Source: Corydoras sp. C115 (taxonomy: Eukaryota > Chordata > Actinopteri > Siluriformes > Callichthyidae). From it: DNA of 64,000 bases. The translations under genes were made by a program, and so were the position numbers. The DNA lies in contig JAFMOC010000430.1 in NCBI GenBank assembly GCA_019802505.1, positions 385,001 to 449,000 of the forward strand, written 5' to 3'. Under the pieces are notes generated by a model that did not search any database, was not told where the DNA came from, and worked only from the letters and a program-made list of their open reading frames with translations. Below are positions 36,301-40,958 of this stretch, piece by piece (the first letter of the stretch is position 1; each line of letters opens with the position of its first letter).

Positions 36301-39160
36301 CCACATCAGTGGACCTGGGATTGGAACTCACAAAATTTAGATTGATAGCCCAAGACCCTAACCACTGAACCACTCATGCCCAGTGGTATCTATATGGTAA
36401 GTGTACCTTACATTTACATTACATTTGTTCATTTATTGGACGCTTTTATCCAAAGCGACTTACAAGGTGAGCACAGGGTTCATCACAACATCCCTGGAGC
36501 AATGACGTTTAAGGGCCTTGCTCAAGGACCCACATTGGTAATTGCAGTGGATCTGGGATTTGAACCACCAACCTTCAGATTGATAGCCCAATGCCCTAAC
36601 CACTGAGCTACCGCACCCAGTGTAGAACCAAGACATGATGAACCTGATGAAGTGGATGGTGGGAGTGGATGGAATTGTACAAGACGACGGATCATGACGT
36701 AATAAACTAAAGTGGTAGGTCCATTAAAGTTACCAATGTGGGTCCTTGAGCAAGACCCTTAACCCTCATTGCTCCAAGGTGCTGTATAAACCCTGTGTTT
36801 GGACACCAACCAAGTTGGGATAAAAGCATCTGTAAAATGACCAAAGGTAAATGTAAAAAGATTAAAGTTCAAGTTATTTATTTACATAGTGCTTTTTACA
36901 ACAGTACATAGTCACAATGTTAAAGGGGTATGTGCTTAATTATTAGGGGCATAGATCTTTCACTCTCAATATATATATACTGTGAGTTTCCCCATTGTGG
37001 GACAAATAAAGGTCTATCTTGTATGGTTGTAAACAGCCATCTGCATGTTTATCATCACACTGACATGCCAATCTGATCAAGAACCGAACATTTCTCGCAT
37101 ATCTGTGTGACACGCCGATGGTAAGACTTTGCGTTAAAATACCTTGCTGTCGATAAAAATATCTAGTCAAAATTATAAGTTACAACTCTGAAACACGCTG
37201 CAAAAAAAAAAAAATTAAAAAAAATAAATAAAAATGATGCTTTTGCCACAAAAAGTAAAATGCTTTTGCCACAAAAAGTAAAGATAACAAATCAAAACGT
37301 TCAGTTTTCTTTGCTCTTGGGCCATTTTAGATAAATAAACTTAAACTTTAAATATCTCTGCTCTCCATAAAAATGTTCCTGTCAAAAAAAAAAACCATAT
37401 CGCTGGGCCGTTAGGAACAATGATAATAATAAATTAAGCTAAATGATCTCGAGGGCCAGATAGAATTGCATTACAGGCCGAACACGGACCGCGGGCCTTG
37501 AGTTTGACACCGATGTTTTAGAGGAAGGGCACTTAAACCTTATAATCACGAGCTGAAGCCAATCCAACACCAGTGGAATAAACCAAAAGTGGGATTAAAG
37601 AGCAGGTCTTCACATCCCACATCAATGACATCACAATGCTCCTCTAGAAAAAGGAGAGAAATGCCTATGGAAACACTCAAAAATCATGCAAAGAGTCTTC
37701 ACATGACCTGGACTAACTTAGAATACGACTATCTTCAAATCTCCTGCAGGTCTCTCGCTATTTTTCTTTTTAGAATGTGCAAGTACGTACGTAAGAAAAA
37801 AAAAAAAAAAAAAAACACAAAGATTGATTAAAGTCAAAATATTCTTTTTATAATATTTATTTATTATATTATAGAGGGCGGCACGGTGGCTTAGTGATTA
37901 GCATGTTCTCCTCTTAGCACTAGGGATTCCCGGTTCGAATCTCAATCTGGGTGGAGTTTCCATGTTCTCCCCGTGTCCGCGTGGGTTTCCTCCCACAGTC
38001 CAAAAACATGGATTAAGGTAAATTGAATTTTCCAAATTGCCCCATATAGAGTGTCTGTGTACCCAGGCAATAGACTGGCGCCCTGTCCTGGGTGTATCTG
38101 CCCAATACCCGAAACGTTCTCCCCTGGATGGGCATGGGGAAACCCCCACCCAAAGAGATTTTATTGAAGGATCTGGGTGGAGTTTCCATGTTCTCCCCGT
38201 GTCCGCATGGGTTTCCTCCGGGTTCTCCAGTTTCCTCACACAGTCCAAAAACATGGATCAAGGTCAGTGGAATTCTCCAAATTGCCGCATATAGAGTGTG
38301 TGTGTGTGTGTGTGTGTGGGTGAGTAGTGCCCAGCGTCCTGTCCTGGGTGTATTTGCCCAGTGCCCGAAATGTTCTACCCTGGATGGGCATGGGGAAACA
38401 CCACCCCCAAGAGATTTTATTGAAGGTTCTATTGTTTTTAGATCATTAAATAATAAGAATATACAAGTTGGATGTCTAAAAAAAAAACAAAAAAAAACGT
38501 ATAATTACAGACTGATTTCCATTTCTGGGAGTGGTAGCTCAGTGGTTAGGGTGTTGGACTATGAATCTGAAGGTTGGCGGTTCTCCACTGAAGTTAAAAA
38601 AGACCCAACCCTCATTGCTCCAGGGATGTTGTGATTAACCCTGTGTTCACCTTGTAAGTCGCTTTGGATAAAAGCGTCCAATAAATGACCAAATGTAATG
38701 TAAATGTAAATTTCTAGTTCCATTATTAATTGATTTAATTAATAATGGAACATAGAACATCGAATATATGAAATAACGGAACAGAATTCAATGATCACTT
38801 ATTAACTATACACACAAACTTTATTATAGTGATATTGATGCTGATATTACGCACGAGCGAAGGTTACCTTCAGAAGACTGACGCTTTTATAGAAACCACT
38901 CACTTGTCTGTAGCGCCTTCCTGGACGTGGTCATCTTTCTTGATGGGCTCCAGAGCTTCTTCGGTCTTGGTGCAGAACGTTCTGCTCCATGTCGGAGTCT
39001 GGAACGCGGCGCGGCTGAGCGTCAGCAGCGGCCGGCCGGCGGCGCCGCGAGCCGGCGGCGTCAGCACGCACGCTCCCGGTCTCACGGTCCGCGCGAACGC
39101 ACGCGGCGAGCTCGCGTTGAACAGCACCGTCAGGACGAGCGGACGCCGGAATTGTAACAT
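570..39160 (-). CDS. gls: Glutaminase, kidney-type (partial gene, 13 exons, 3' end off the window)
   Basis: Mitochondrial phosphate-activated glutaminase, which hydrolyses glutamine to glutamate and ammonia. Thirteen exons on the minus strand join in phase to 476 codons: 38904-39160, 26266-26362, 25062-25183, 21160-21289, 20990-21069, 15934-16097, 14612-14670, 5365-5397, 5164-5222, 3635-3701, 2319-2369, 834-1010 and 570-701. All borders are GT/AG. Residues equivalent to human Tyr249, Ser286, Lys289, Asn335, Glu381, Asn388, Tyr414, Tyr466 and Val484 are present, so the serine-dependent beta-lactamase-like glutaminase fold should be catalytic. GLS rather than GLS2 is indicated by ECMDML, FSPDLWGV, RFNKLFLNE and SERESGDRNF. 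The C-terminal exons with ankyrin repeats are expected left of position 1. The N-terminal region before the first conserved block is about 94 residues, shorter than in human KGA. Introns reach 12.5 kb and are full of repeats. Whether this is the a or b teleost paralogue cannot be told from the sequence alone. Confidence 0.97.
834..1010 (-). CDS. gls: gls exon 12 (Tyr466 equivalent)
   Basis: 177 bp, exactly 59 codons with no stop, from LCSIEVTCESASVMAATLA to GMYDFSGQFAFH. The donor is CAT|gtaagt. The Tyr of GMYDFSG matches human Tyr466. The acceptor is a (TG)n run ending in tag, with no ordinary polypyrimidine tract. Confidence 0.97.
1011..2275 (+). repeat. CA-rich minisatellite, 34- and 26-bp units with higher-order structure
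   Basis: (CA)n at 1011-1060, then imperfect units such as acgcatacagggccgcgc spaced 34 bp (1303-1470) or 26 bp (1498-1600), then longer repeated blocks after 1640 and 1840. Fills most of the intron between gls exons 11 and 12. Long apparent ORFs on both strands are artefacts. Confidence 0.95.
2319..2369 (-). CDS. gls: gls exon 11 (Tyr414 equivalent)
   Basis: 51 bp, 17 codons, CFPEGTDMTSILDFYFQ, with acceptor ctcacag and donor CAG|gtgagt. The Tyr of DFYFQ matches human Tyr414. The following intron contains the 1.3-kb CA-rich minisatellite. Confidence 0.96.
2382..2988. other. gls intron 10 sequence without recognised features
   Basis: Unique-looking AT-rich intron. The only familiar word is cggccactttattagagtca at 2404, resembling a Tc1-like end. 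Confidence 0.5.
3002..3344 (+). repeat. SINE-A, near full length
   Basis: A box TGGCTTAGTGG, a body and a GATGAAT tail. The B box is damaged (ggttcgaatgttctccc). Flanked by 13-bp duplications 2989-3001 and 3345-3357 with one mismatch. Confidence 0.88.
3635..3701 (-). CDS. gls: gls exon 10 (Glu381 and Asn388 equivalents)
   Basis: 67 bp, G plus 22 codons: FQSERESGDRNFAIGYYLKE, then KK. The Glu of SERE and the Asn of DRN match human Glu381 and Asn388, which contact glutamine. The acceptor is tgttccag and the donor AAG|gttagt. Confidence 0.97.
4164..4466 (-). repeat. SINE-A
   Basis: Minus-strand copy with internal deletion. Flanked by gattattaa[c/t]ta at 4152-4163 and 4467-4478. Confidence 0.85.
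4584..4971 (+). mobile_element. hAT-like MITE, copy 1
   Basis: 388-bp element running from AGGGATGTATTCAAC to GCAGCTCACCCCTA. It contains ATAGTCGA palindromic motifs and an internal CACAAGATGGCGCTATAAGC. It lies within an ATT microsatellite, so an 8-bp target duplication cannot be proven. It matches the element at 20559-20915 in reverse orientation. Confidence 0.7.
5164..5222 (-). CDS. gls: gls exon 9
   Basis: 59 bp, 19 codons plus AC, encoding VMNFLKTMAGNEYVGFSNA. The donor is AC|gtgagt, with the Thr codon completed by exon 10. The usual LNKMAG segment reads LKTMAG here. The acceptor is tataaag, with a poor polypyrimidine tract. Confidence 0.92.
5365..5397 (-). CDS. gls: gls exon 8 (33-bp microexon)
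   Basis: 33 bp encoding QKASNAEKFDY between acceptor ttttag and donor gtgagt. It matches the conserved NAEKFDY step. It is separated from exon 7 by a 9.2-kb intron holding hAT, SINE and minisatellite blocks, and from exon 9 by only 142 bp. Confidence 0.9.
6371..6723 (+). repeat. SINE-A flanked by a 147-bp duplication
   Basis: Complete copy: A box TGGCTTAGTGG, B box GGTTCGAATCC, AATG tail. The 147 bp before it (6224-6370) are repeated directly after it (6724-6870) with three mismatches. Confidence 0.9.
7005..7130 (+). repeat. SINE-like family B copy, degraded
   Basis: gaaccagtcttgcaacctga, ggttgggttcccaacc and gcccttgtgcaaggtattta match the tRNA-like head and core of the family seen at 41655 in reverse orientation. 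Confidence 0.5.
7131..7713. other. Intron sequence without recognised features
   Basis: Only ctaataaagtggcccgtgc near 7290 recalls a Tc1-like end. Otherwise nothing seen. Confidence 0.5.
8201..8547 (-). repeat. SINE-A nested in hAT MITE
   Basis: Full-length minus copy. Perfect 13-bp duplication gacttaaactcat at 8188-8200 and 8548-8560. Confidence 0.92.
8600..8705 (+). repeat. Family C / LINE tail fragment inside hAT MITE
   Basis: tgatgttctcatttgtaagt and gtctgctaaatgactgaatg match the LINE 3' end. Confidence 0.55.
9218..9305 (-). repeat. SINE-A 3' fragment
   Basis: Short degraded piece: tcctctactagggtcac through caggaccgccaatccatcac. Confidence 0.65.
9835..11400 (+). repeat. Duplicated family D-related element split by a minisatellite
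   Basis: Segments 9835-10030 and 11085-11280 share atgctttgcatcatccaatc, ggtggcag, gacggatgataattac and ctggtgtcctac. Between them lies the 71-bp tandem array. Confidence 0.65.
10018..11010 (+). repeat. 71-bp minisatellite, about 14 copies
   Basis: The gctgccttggtgagtcccc start recurs at 10091, 10162, 10233 and on to 11010, period 71, low divergence. The unit derives from the tgagcctcggtcctcacaag segment of family D. Lies in gls intron 7. Confidence 0.92.
11449..11560 (+). repeat. SINE-like family B head
   Basis: gtcgtgggcttgtggttgag, a tRNA-like head, then gaagtacccttggtcaaggt. Followed by a family D tail. Confidence 0.55.
11562..11697 (+). repeat. Family D 3' tail
   Basis: ttttcttgtccccgtctctt, cataaagctgctttgagacg and gctctatatgaataaactta, a common fish retroelement 3' end. 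Confidence 0.55.
11698..12540. other. Intron sequence without recognised features
   Basis: AT-rich unique DNA with a short ATT run at 12305. No exon-like block of gls. Confidence 0.5.
12546..12605. repeat. (TA)n plus T-run
   Basis: Low-complexity AT sequence in gls intron 7. Confidence 0.9.
12888..12985. repeat. A-run, (TA)n, T-run palindrome
   Basis: A10, about 30 TA units and a T25 run, self-complementary over its length. Confidence 0.9.
13060..13613. other. Intron sequence without recognised features
   Basis: No repeat family or exon recognised. Confidence 0.5.
13627..13998 (+). repeat. SINE-A, full length
   Basis: Carries a small internal duplication of the caattgag segment at 13793-13827. 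Flanked by attata[c/t]taataa at 13614-13626 and 13999-14011. Confidence 0.92.
14305..14465. repeat. Poly-A, AAT and (TA)n microsatellite
   Basis: A-run of over 30, then (AAT)n, (TA)n of about 60 bp and (AAAT)n. Lies close upstream of the gls exon 7 donor side. Confidence 0.9.
14612..14670 (-). CDS. gls: gls exon 7 (Asn335 equivalent)
   Basis: 59 bp, AT plus 19 codons, with acceptor ttgcag and donor AAG|gtaagg. KPHNPMVNAGAIVCTSLIK contains the Asn of human Asn335. The leading AT completes GAT (Asp) with the final G of exon 6. Confidence 0.95.
14925..15272 (+). repeat. SINE-A, full length
   Basis: Perfect 13-bp target duplication aagttataattaa at 14912-14924 and 15273-15285. GGAT tail. Confidence 0.93.
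15316..15846 (+). repeat. SINE-like family D, near full
   Basis: tRNA-like head gggcgtagtggctcaatgtg with B box gagttcaaatccc, middle tgagtctcggtcctcacaag, tail tctgtaaagctgctttttga and gtgctatataaataaataac. Confidence 0.62.
15934..16097 (-). CDS. gls: gls exon 6 (catalytic Ser-x-x-Lys)
   Basis: 164 bp, one A plus 54 codons plus one G. It contains PFCLQSCVKPL, whose SxxK is the nucleophile/base pair (human Ser286, Lys289), and the GLRFNKLFLNE loop at the tetramer interface known to bind allosteric inhibitors. The acceptor follows a C-run and, further upstream in the transcript, an approximately 800-nt UC-rich tract. Confidence 0.97.
16110..17060 (+). repeat. Homopurine GA tract
   Basis: Almost only purines from 16145 to 16915, built from gagagagaaaaagcg-like words. 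The acaatcagaagatcaacacg segment recurs at 16118, 16248 and 16821. Just upstream, in transcript sense, of gls exon 6. Confidence 0.93.
17061..17580 (+). repeat. GA and GT microsatellite cluster
   Basis: (GA)n at 17160-17200, (GT)n at 17262-17314 and 17472-17515, (CA)n at 17413-17437, separated by short purine/GT-rich spacers. Confidence 0.9.
17620..17736 (+). repeat. SINE-A, 5'-truncated with target duplication
   Basis: Only the last 117 bp are present, yet it is flanked by a perfect 11-bp duplication atatcagtcat (17609-17619, 17737-17747), so the truncation happened during insertion. Confidence 0.88.
17750..18844. other. Intron sequence without recognised features
   Basis: C- and G-runs at 17808 and 17980. 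ggggttctccgctggtctca near 18222 resembles 25260, an old dispersed repeat. Confidence 0.45.
18856..19219 (-). repeat. SINE-A, full length
   Basis: Target duplication atttgagaacc at 18845-18855 and 19220-19230. Confidence 0.9.
19828..20128 (+). repeat. SINE-A, degraded
   Basis: Old copy with deletions in the head (B box lost). Body and gataatgaatgaat tail recognisable. No clear duplication. Confidence 0.8.
20531..20558. repeat. (AT)n microsatellite
   Basis: AT run flanking the hAT-like MITE copy 2. Confidence 0.85.
20559..20915 (-). mobile_element. hAT-like MITE, copy 2
   Basis: Reverse-orientation copy of the 4584-4971 element. It shares the ggggtgagctgcaatattcg end, the gcgcccatggctgctgctaa segment and the agcgccatcttgtggtg segment. 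The distal end is mutated. It lies between two (AT)n runs just downstream of the gls exon 5 donor. Confidence 0.7.
20925..20974. repeat. (AT)n microsatellite beside gls exon 5
   Basis: AT run ending 15 bp before the exon 5 border. Confidence 0.9.
20990..21069 (-). CDS. gls: gls exon 5 (catalytic Tyr249 equivalent)
   Basis: 80 bp, 26 codons plus AG. VADYIPQLAKFSPDLWGV carries the equivalent of human Tyr249. The last arginine codon is split AG|A with exon 6. The donor (gtgagtt) is followed 15 bp later by a (AT)n run covering about 20934-20974. Confidence 0.96.
21160..21289 (-). CDS. gls: gls exon 4
   Basis: 130 bp, one G plus 43 codons, from CVQSNIVLLTQAF to the MSGGQ stretch. The donor is CAG|gtgagc. 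It completes the region leading into the catalytic domain. The following intron is only 90 bp (21070-21159), the shortest seen in this gene. Confidence 0.96.
21741..22600 (-). repeat. Older SINE-A, split by a younger SINE-A and internally duplicated
   Basis: The 3' tail begins at 21741 (ccattatcttccacatatta), is interrupted by the plus-strand copy at 21769-22077, and resumes at 22091. Two G-runs and a 154-bp internal tandem duplication (22181-22334, 22335-22488) follow, then the head to about 22600. Confidence 0.8.
21769..22077 (+). repeat. SINE-A nested in an older SINE-A
   Basis: Flanked by atatt[a/c]ctctact at 21756-21768 and 22078-22090. A and B boxes intact. The body lacks a segment after gcgtcctgtcctg. 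Confidence 0.9.
23102..23443 (+). repeat. SINE-A, full length, fused to the next copy
   Basis: Intact head and body. Its 3' end (gataaagcgga) runs directly into the head of the copy at 23444, with the tail lost. Confidence 0.87.
23444..23690 (+). repeat. SINE-A, 3'-truncated, left arm of an inverted pair
   Basis: Starts gtcacggtggcttagtggtt and ends at gtatctgcccagcgcc. Faces the minus copy at 23713 across a 22-bp centre. Confidence 0.83.
23713..23971 (-). repeat. SINE-A, right arm of an inverted pair
   Basis: Minus copy from gctgggcagatacaccc to the head at 23971. A perfect 16-bp stem hairpin (23893-23931) has formed in its B-box region. Confidence 0.83.
24455..25031. mobile_element. hAT-type MITE in gls intron 3, SINE nested inside
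   Basis: Terminal inverted repeats are TAGGGGTGC and GCACCCCTA. The 8-bp flanks gtgtccac (24447-24454) and gtgtccat (25032-25039) differ at one base. The interior shows gattcgattc motifs in both orientations. A full SINE-A (24596-24949) sits inside. No coding capacity. Confidence 0.85.
24596..24949 (+). repeat. SINE-A nested in hAT MITE
   Basis: Complete copy with A box; the B box reads gtttcgaatcc. (GGAT)4 tail. Own duplication not resolved. Confidence 0.88.
25062..25183 (-). CDS. gls: gls exon 3
   Basis: 122 bp, 40 codons plus AA, starting with ALKATGLRTGDPRLKECMD and ending in HLFKK split by the donor AA|gtaagt. ECMDML and TSDGVMLD are GLS-type rather than GLS2-type. A hAT MITE with its target duplication ends 22 bp from this exon, on the donor side. 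Confidence 0.95.
25408..25556 (-). repeat. SINE-like family C copy
   Basis: ccctggagcaatgagggtta, gtcttgctcaaggacccaca and accactgagctacc are the tRNA-like head in reverse orientation. Confidence 0.68.
25570..25652 (+). repeat. SINE-A fragment
   Basis: aaattgccccatatattgtg through ggtgccctgtcctgggtatc only. Confidence 0.65.
25970..26150 (-). repeat. SINE-like family B copy
   Basis: ttgctcaagggcacttcaga and actggggaccttcaggcaac in reverse orientation. Next to the SINE-A piece by exon 2. Confidence 0.6.
26151..26262 (+). repeat. SINE-A fragment abutting gls exon 2
   Basis: Degraded 3' half (gtggattggcgccctattct to cgcgaccctcatacagg) ending 3 bp before the exon border. Confidence 0.7.
26266..26362 (-). 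CDS. gls: gls exon 2 (SLEDLLFYTIAEGQE block)
   Basis: 97 bp, one G plus 32 codons, from acceptor gttacag to donor ACG|gtgag. It encodes the near-invariant SLEDLLFYTIAEGQEKIP block at the start of the glutaminase N-terminal helical domain. A degraded SINE-A piece (26151-26262) ends only 3 bp from the donor side. Confidence 0.95.
26512..26850. mobile_element. Tc1-like MITE remnant
   Basis: Starts ctgaccaaagtactgagaca and contains atgttggatgaaggggtctg and agttcatcccaaaatgag, words of a common fish Tc1-like non-autonomous repeat. Ends are eroded and there is no ORF. Confidence 0.5.
26935..27760 (+). repeat. 46-bp C-rich minisatellite
   Basis: Units of ataagcaacacaagtatcac plus cgcaacacaacgctcccagc, spaced 46 bp (27161, 27207, 27253), with C-runs of variable length. 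Degenerate at both ends. Confidence 0.87.
28283..28466 (+). repeat. SINE-A 5' half, degraded
   Basis: Diverged head (gggatccaggtttgagtccc) and body to ttgccccatct. Confidence 0.72.
28495..28672 (-). repeat. SINE-like family B copy
   Basis: catttaacccacctgtacat, ttgcccaagggcacttaagc and gaaccaggggtcttcaggtc. Splits an old SINE-A. Confidence 0.65.
28675..28838 (+). repeat. SINE-A 3' half, degraded
   Basis: (GT)n run followed by tgcccagaaatagtttggca, ccctgggtgggcatgatta and gtagaagataatgag. Probably one old copy with 28283-28466, split by a family B element. Confidence 0.7.
29327..29772. mobile_element. Possible hAT-like MITE
   Basis: The left end TAGGGCTGCACC is followed by ATTAATC/CGATTA motifs; the right end is ACACCCCTA after cgattgatac. 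The flanking 8-mers do not match, so this may be one eroded element or ends of two related ones. Confidence 0.45.
29842..30046 (-). repeat. SINE-like family C, near full
   Basis: From tttagcagacacttttcatc (tail) to ccactgagataccgctccc (head). B-box complement gggatttgaacccc. Confidence 0.7.
30269..30300. repeat. (GT)n microsatellite
   Basis: About 16 GT units in gls intron 1. Confidence 0.9.
30560..30905. mobile_element. Tc1-like MITE remnant
   Basis: Ends with gtaggtgtcccgatactttt, a typical fish Tc1-like terminus. The interior has aagcctgtcccatcgtcac and tttgtggaaggcccc. The opposite end is not resolved. Confidence 0.45.
31208..32002. mobile_element. Tc1/mariner-like non-autonomous element with ~38-bp inverted ends
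   Basis: The left end (31210-31245) and the reverse complement of the right end (31960-31998) share caccggccactttattaggt plus flanking bases. The interior carries no transposase ORF but has the fish-typical catccaccaccct / gtcctgatcatcagaga repeat. A SINE-A (31407-31752) is inserted. The superfamily is inferred because the same end follows the transposase remnant type seen at 46709. Confidence 0.65.
31407..31752 (+). repeat. SINE-A nested in Tc1-like element
   Basis: Full length with intact A and B boxes. Perfect 11-bp duplication atcagacacat at 31396-31406 and 31753-31763. Confidence 0.92.
32003..32185 (+). repeat. Repeat unit related to the Tc1-like element interior
   Basis: atcatccaccaccctaaaaa through acagaatggaactgtagaac is a diverged second copy of the interior unit at 31790-31920. 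Related pieces are at 36125-36165, 41560-41625 and 42058-42190. Confidence 0.5.
32489..33525 (-). mobile_element. L2/CR1-like LINE, 5'-truncated 3' end
   Basis: The minus strand at 33525-33103 encodes the C-terminal end of a reverse-transcriptase ORF (SRLDYCNALLAGIP, LQLIQNSAARLVF, LHWLPVAARIQYK), characteristic of the L2/CR1/Rex1 group. A 3' UTR runs to 32489 and ends in the motif gtaagtcgctttggataaaa. A SINE-A (32572-32908) is inserted in the 3' UTR. Only the last fraction of the ORF remains. Confidence 0.85.
32572..32908 (-). repeat. SINE-A nested in LINE 3' UTR
   Basis: Flanks gca[g/t]aaaacc at 32562-32571 and 32909-32918. Full-length minus copy. Confidence 0.9.
34238..34838 (+). mobile_element. 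L2/CR1-like LINE, second 5'-truncated 3' end
   Basis: Same family as the copy at 32489-33525 but opposite strand. It shows LLAGIPASAIRPLQLIQNSAA with a frameshift around 34340, then the TISGSGPSYLHSIFSKYTP stretch. The 3' UTR has a G-run at 34690 and the tail gtaagtcgctttggataaaa near 34790. The two copies lie with their 5' truncation points facing each other about 700 bp apart. Confidence 0.85.
34845..35285. other. gls intron 1 sequence without recognised features
   Basis: Unique-looking; nothing supported. Confidence 0.45.
35290..35470. mobile_element. Possible Tc1-like remnant
   Basis: Contains aaggaccttccccaaactgt, a word of the same non-autonomous Tc1-like family as at 26512 and 30560. 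No ends or target duplication visible. Confidence 0.35.
35819..35940 (+). repeat. SINE-A body fragment, old
   Basis: gtttgcatgttctccatgtg, ttccaaagtctaaagacatg, then a divergent end. Confidence 0.5.
36180..36386 (-). repeat. SINE-like family C copy
   Basis: Tail tcagcagacgcttttatcta to head accactgaaccactc. Confidence 0.72.
36405..36619 (-). repeat. SINE-like family C copy, tandem to the previous
   Basis: Tail ttggacgcttttatccaaag to head accactgagctaccgc. Same orientation as the copy at 36180, about 20 bp away. Confidence 0.73.
36722..36858 (+). repeat. SINE-like family C fragment
   Basis: gtgggtccttgagcaagacc, cctcattgctccaaggtgct and gataaaagcatctgtaaaat. Confidence 0.65.
37875..38169 (+). 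repeat. SINE-A, first of a tandem pair
   Basis: Head and shortened body, ending in ccaaagagattttattgaagg instead of the usual tail. Confidence 0.83.
38170..38428 (+). repeat. SINE-A, second of a tandem pair
   Basis: Starts inside the body (atctgggtggagtttcc) and ends with the same agagattttattgaagg as the first, so the pair arose by local tandem duplication. Confidence 0.82.
38526..38712 (+). repeat. SINE-like family C, plus strand, tRNA-like head visible
   Basis: Starts gtggtagctcagtggttagg (A box). The B-box region is damaged (aaggttggcggttctcc). The tail gtaagtcgctttggataaaa is shared with the LINE at 34790. Confidence 0.72.
38904..39160 (-). CDS. gls: gls exon 1 (start codon, mitochondrial presequence)
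   Basis: 85 codons plus 2 nt. The start ATG at 39160 opens an arginine-rich, acid-free leader (MLQFRRPL...) typical of a mitochondrial targeting peptide. A more polar, lysine/glutamate-rich linker follows. The donor is AA|gtgagt. The split AAG lysine codon is completed by the first G of the next exon. The exon lies in a CpG-rich island of about 38930-39420. This ATG is chosen because it is the only one ahead of a basic leader in phase with exon 2. Confidence 0.9.
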
Positions 39161-39480
39161 CTCGCTCGGATCGCCGGTGGATTCGCAGAAATCGGGCTCT
39201 TTTTTTTTTTTTATTCCCTAAAAAAAACGATCAAAGGAGCGTCGGCTCGAAACGCGACACTTCAAAGCGAGCCTCCGCACGAGCGCGCCTTCTACAAACA
39301 CTAACCGCCGGCCAATGTTGGGCGGACAAAACGTCCCGGAGCGCCCGCCTAACTCGGCCTCGATTGGTCGGCATGGTCATGTTGTGGCTTCTTATTGGTT
39401 GGCGTCGACGTCGGTTATGAAATAGACACATATTTATACGATAGGGCGTTGGGGCTTAATGTGAAAATGACGTCACGGTA
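39161..39480 (-). promoter_or_regulatory. gls: gls promoter/5' UTR region
   Basis: CpG-rich sequence upstream of the gls ATG. Read on the minus strand it shows a palindromic CRE TGACGTCA (39468-39475), a TATA-like TATAAATA (39431-39438) and CCAAT boxes near 39395 and 39363. The transcription start is not determined. If the TATA box is used, the CCAAT boxes would lie inside the 5' UTR, so a CpG-type dispersed start is equally possible. Confidence 0.5.
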
Positions 39481-39586
39481 AAAACGTGTCGTCGTTTGTG
39501 GAGTTGGTGGAGTTTGTGGAGACGGATCGATTAAAAGTCTCGTTTTAGTTTCATATCGACGATTTTAATACGTGATACTTACAGAA

Positions 39587-39891
39587 GGGCGGCACGGTGG
39601 CTTAGTGGTTAGCACGTTCGCCTCTCAGCGCTAGGGATTCCCGGTTCGAATCCCCATCTGGGTGGATGTTTCCTCCCACAGTCCAAAAACATGGATCAAG
39701 TTAATTGAGTTCTCTAAAATTGCCCCATATAGAGTGTGTTTGAGTGTGTGAGTGTGTACCCAGCGATGGATTGGCGCCCTGTCCTGGGTGTATCTGCCCA
39801 GCGCCCGAGACGTTCTCCCCTGGATGGGCATGGGGAACCCCACCGCGACCCTAGTAGAGGATAAAGGGGGAGATAATGAATGAATGAATGA
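39587..39891 (+). repeat. SINE-A upstream of the gls promoter
   Basis: Perfect 12-bp duplication atacttacagaa at 39575-39586 and 39892-39903. Has a body deletion after gggtgga. Inserted about 110 bp upstream of the CRE. Confidence 0.92.
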
Positions 39892-40324
39892 ATACTTACA
39901 GAATAAGAACGTGCTTAAAACGTCACGGTTTTATTCGGTCGTTGGTGTTGGTATAACAAATAAACACAGAGTCAAGTGAACAATAGTACTAAATTTAATA
40001 ACCAGATATAATGACAATGTGTCGATCAGATCATGATATAATAAAAATAATGCACTTTTAACTCGCTACACCCAATTTACTCCCACGTCCACCTAAACCA
40101 CTCCCACCAACACCCATCACATCATCATACTATAGGATACAACGTGCGAACTTTACTCTTGTCACCTTACGTAATACTATATGAGTACTTTACTACTGTC
40201 ACTCTACATTATACTACATAAGAACCTTAGTCCTGTCTCTGTACATTATACTACAAGATACTATATAAGTACTTTACTCCTGTCACTCTACATAATATTA
40301 CATAAGAACTTTAATCCTGTCACT

Positions 40325-40649
40325 TCATTCATTCATTATCTTCTGCTTTATCCTCTATATGGGGTTCCCCATGCCCATCCAGGGGAGAACGTTTCGGGCG
40401 CTGGGCAGATACACCCAGGACAGGGCACCAATCTATCGCTGGGCACACACACACTCACACACACACTCTATATGGGTCAAATTGGAGAACTCAATTGACT
40501 TGACCCATGTTTTTGGACTGTGGGAAACAACCGGAGAACCCGGAGGAAACTCACGCAGACACGGGGAGGACATGGAAACTCCACCCAGATGGGGATTCGA
40601 ACCGGGAATCCCTAGTGCTGAGAGGCGAACATGCTAAACCACTAAGCCA
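40325..40649 (-). repeat. SINE-A inside a minisatellite
   Basis: Minus copy with ATTC tail. The head ends ctaaaccactaagccagcg and joins the tail of the next copy. Confidence 0.87.
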
Positions 40650-40958
40650 GCGTCCATCCATCCATCCATCCATCCATCCATCCATCCATCCATTATCTTC
40701 CGCCTTTATCCTCTATTAGGGTTGGGGGGGGTTTCCCCATGCCCATCCAGGGGAGAACGTTTCGGGTGCTGGGCAGATAGACGCAGAACAGGGCGCCAAT
40801 CTATCGCTGGACACACACTCACTCACACACACACTCAATATGGGGCAATTTGGAGAACTCAATTGACTTGACCCATGTTTTTGGACTGTGGGAGGAAAGC
40901 GGAGAACCCGGAGGAAACCCACACGAACGTGCTAACCACTAAGCCACCGTGCCGCCCT
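40650..40958 (-). repeat. SINE-A with (TCCA) tail
   Basis: Minus copy beginning with about ten TCCA units. The body lacks the segment between ccacacgaa and cgtgctaacc. Confidence 0.87.

Noticed and set aside
38092..38634. 180-codon ORF
   Set aside because: Runs through two SINE-A bodies and part of family C; no independent coding evidence.
570..39160. Assignment as gls2 (liver-type)
   Set aside because: ECMDML, TSDGVMLD, FSPDLW, RFNKLFLNE and SERESGDRNF match GLS; GLS2 has different residues at these places.
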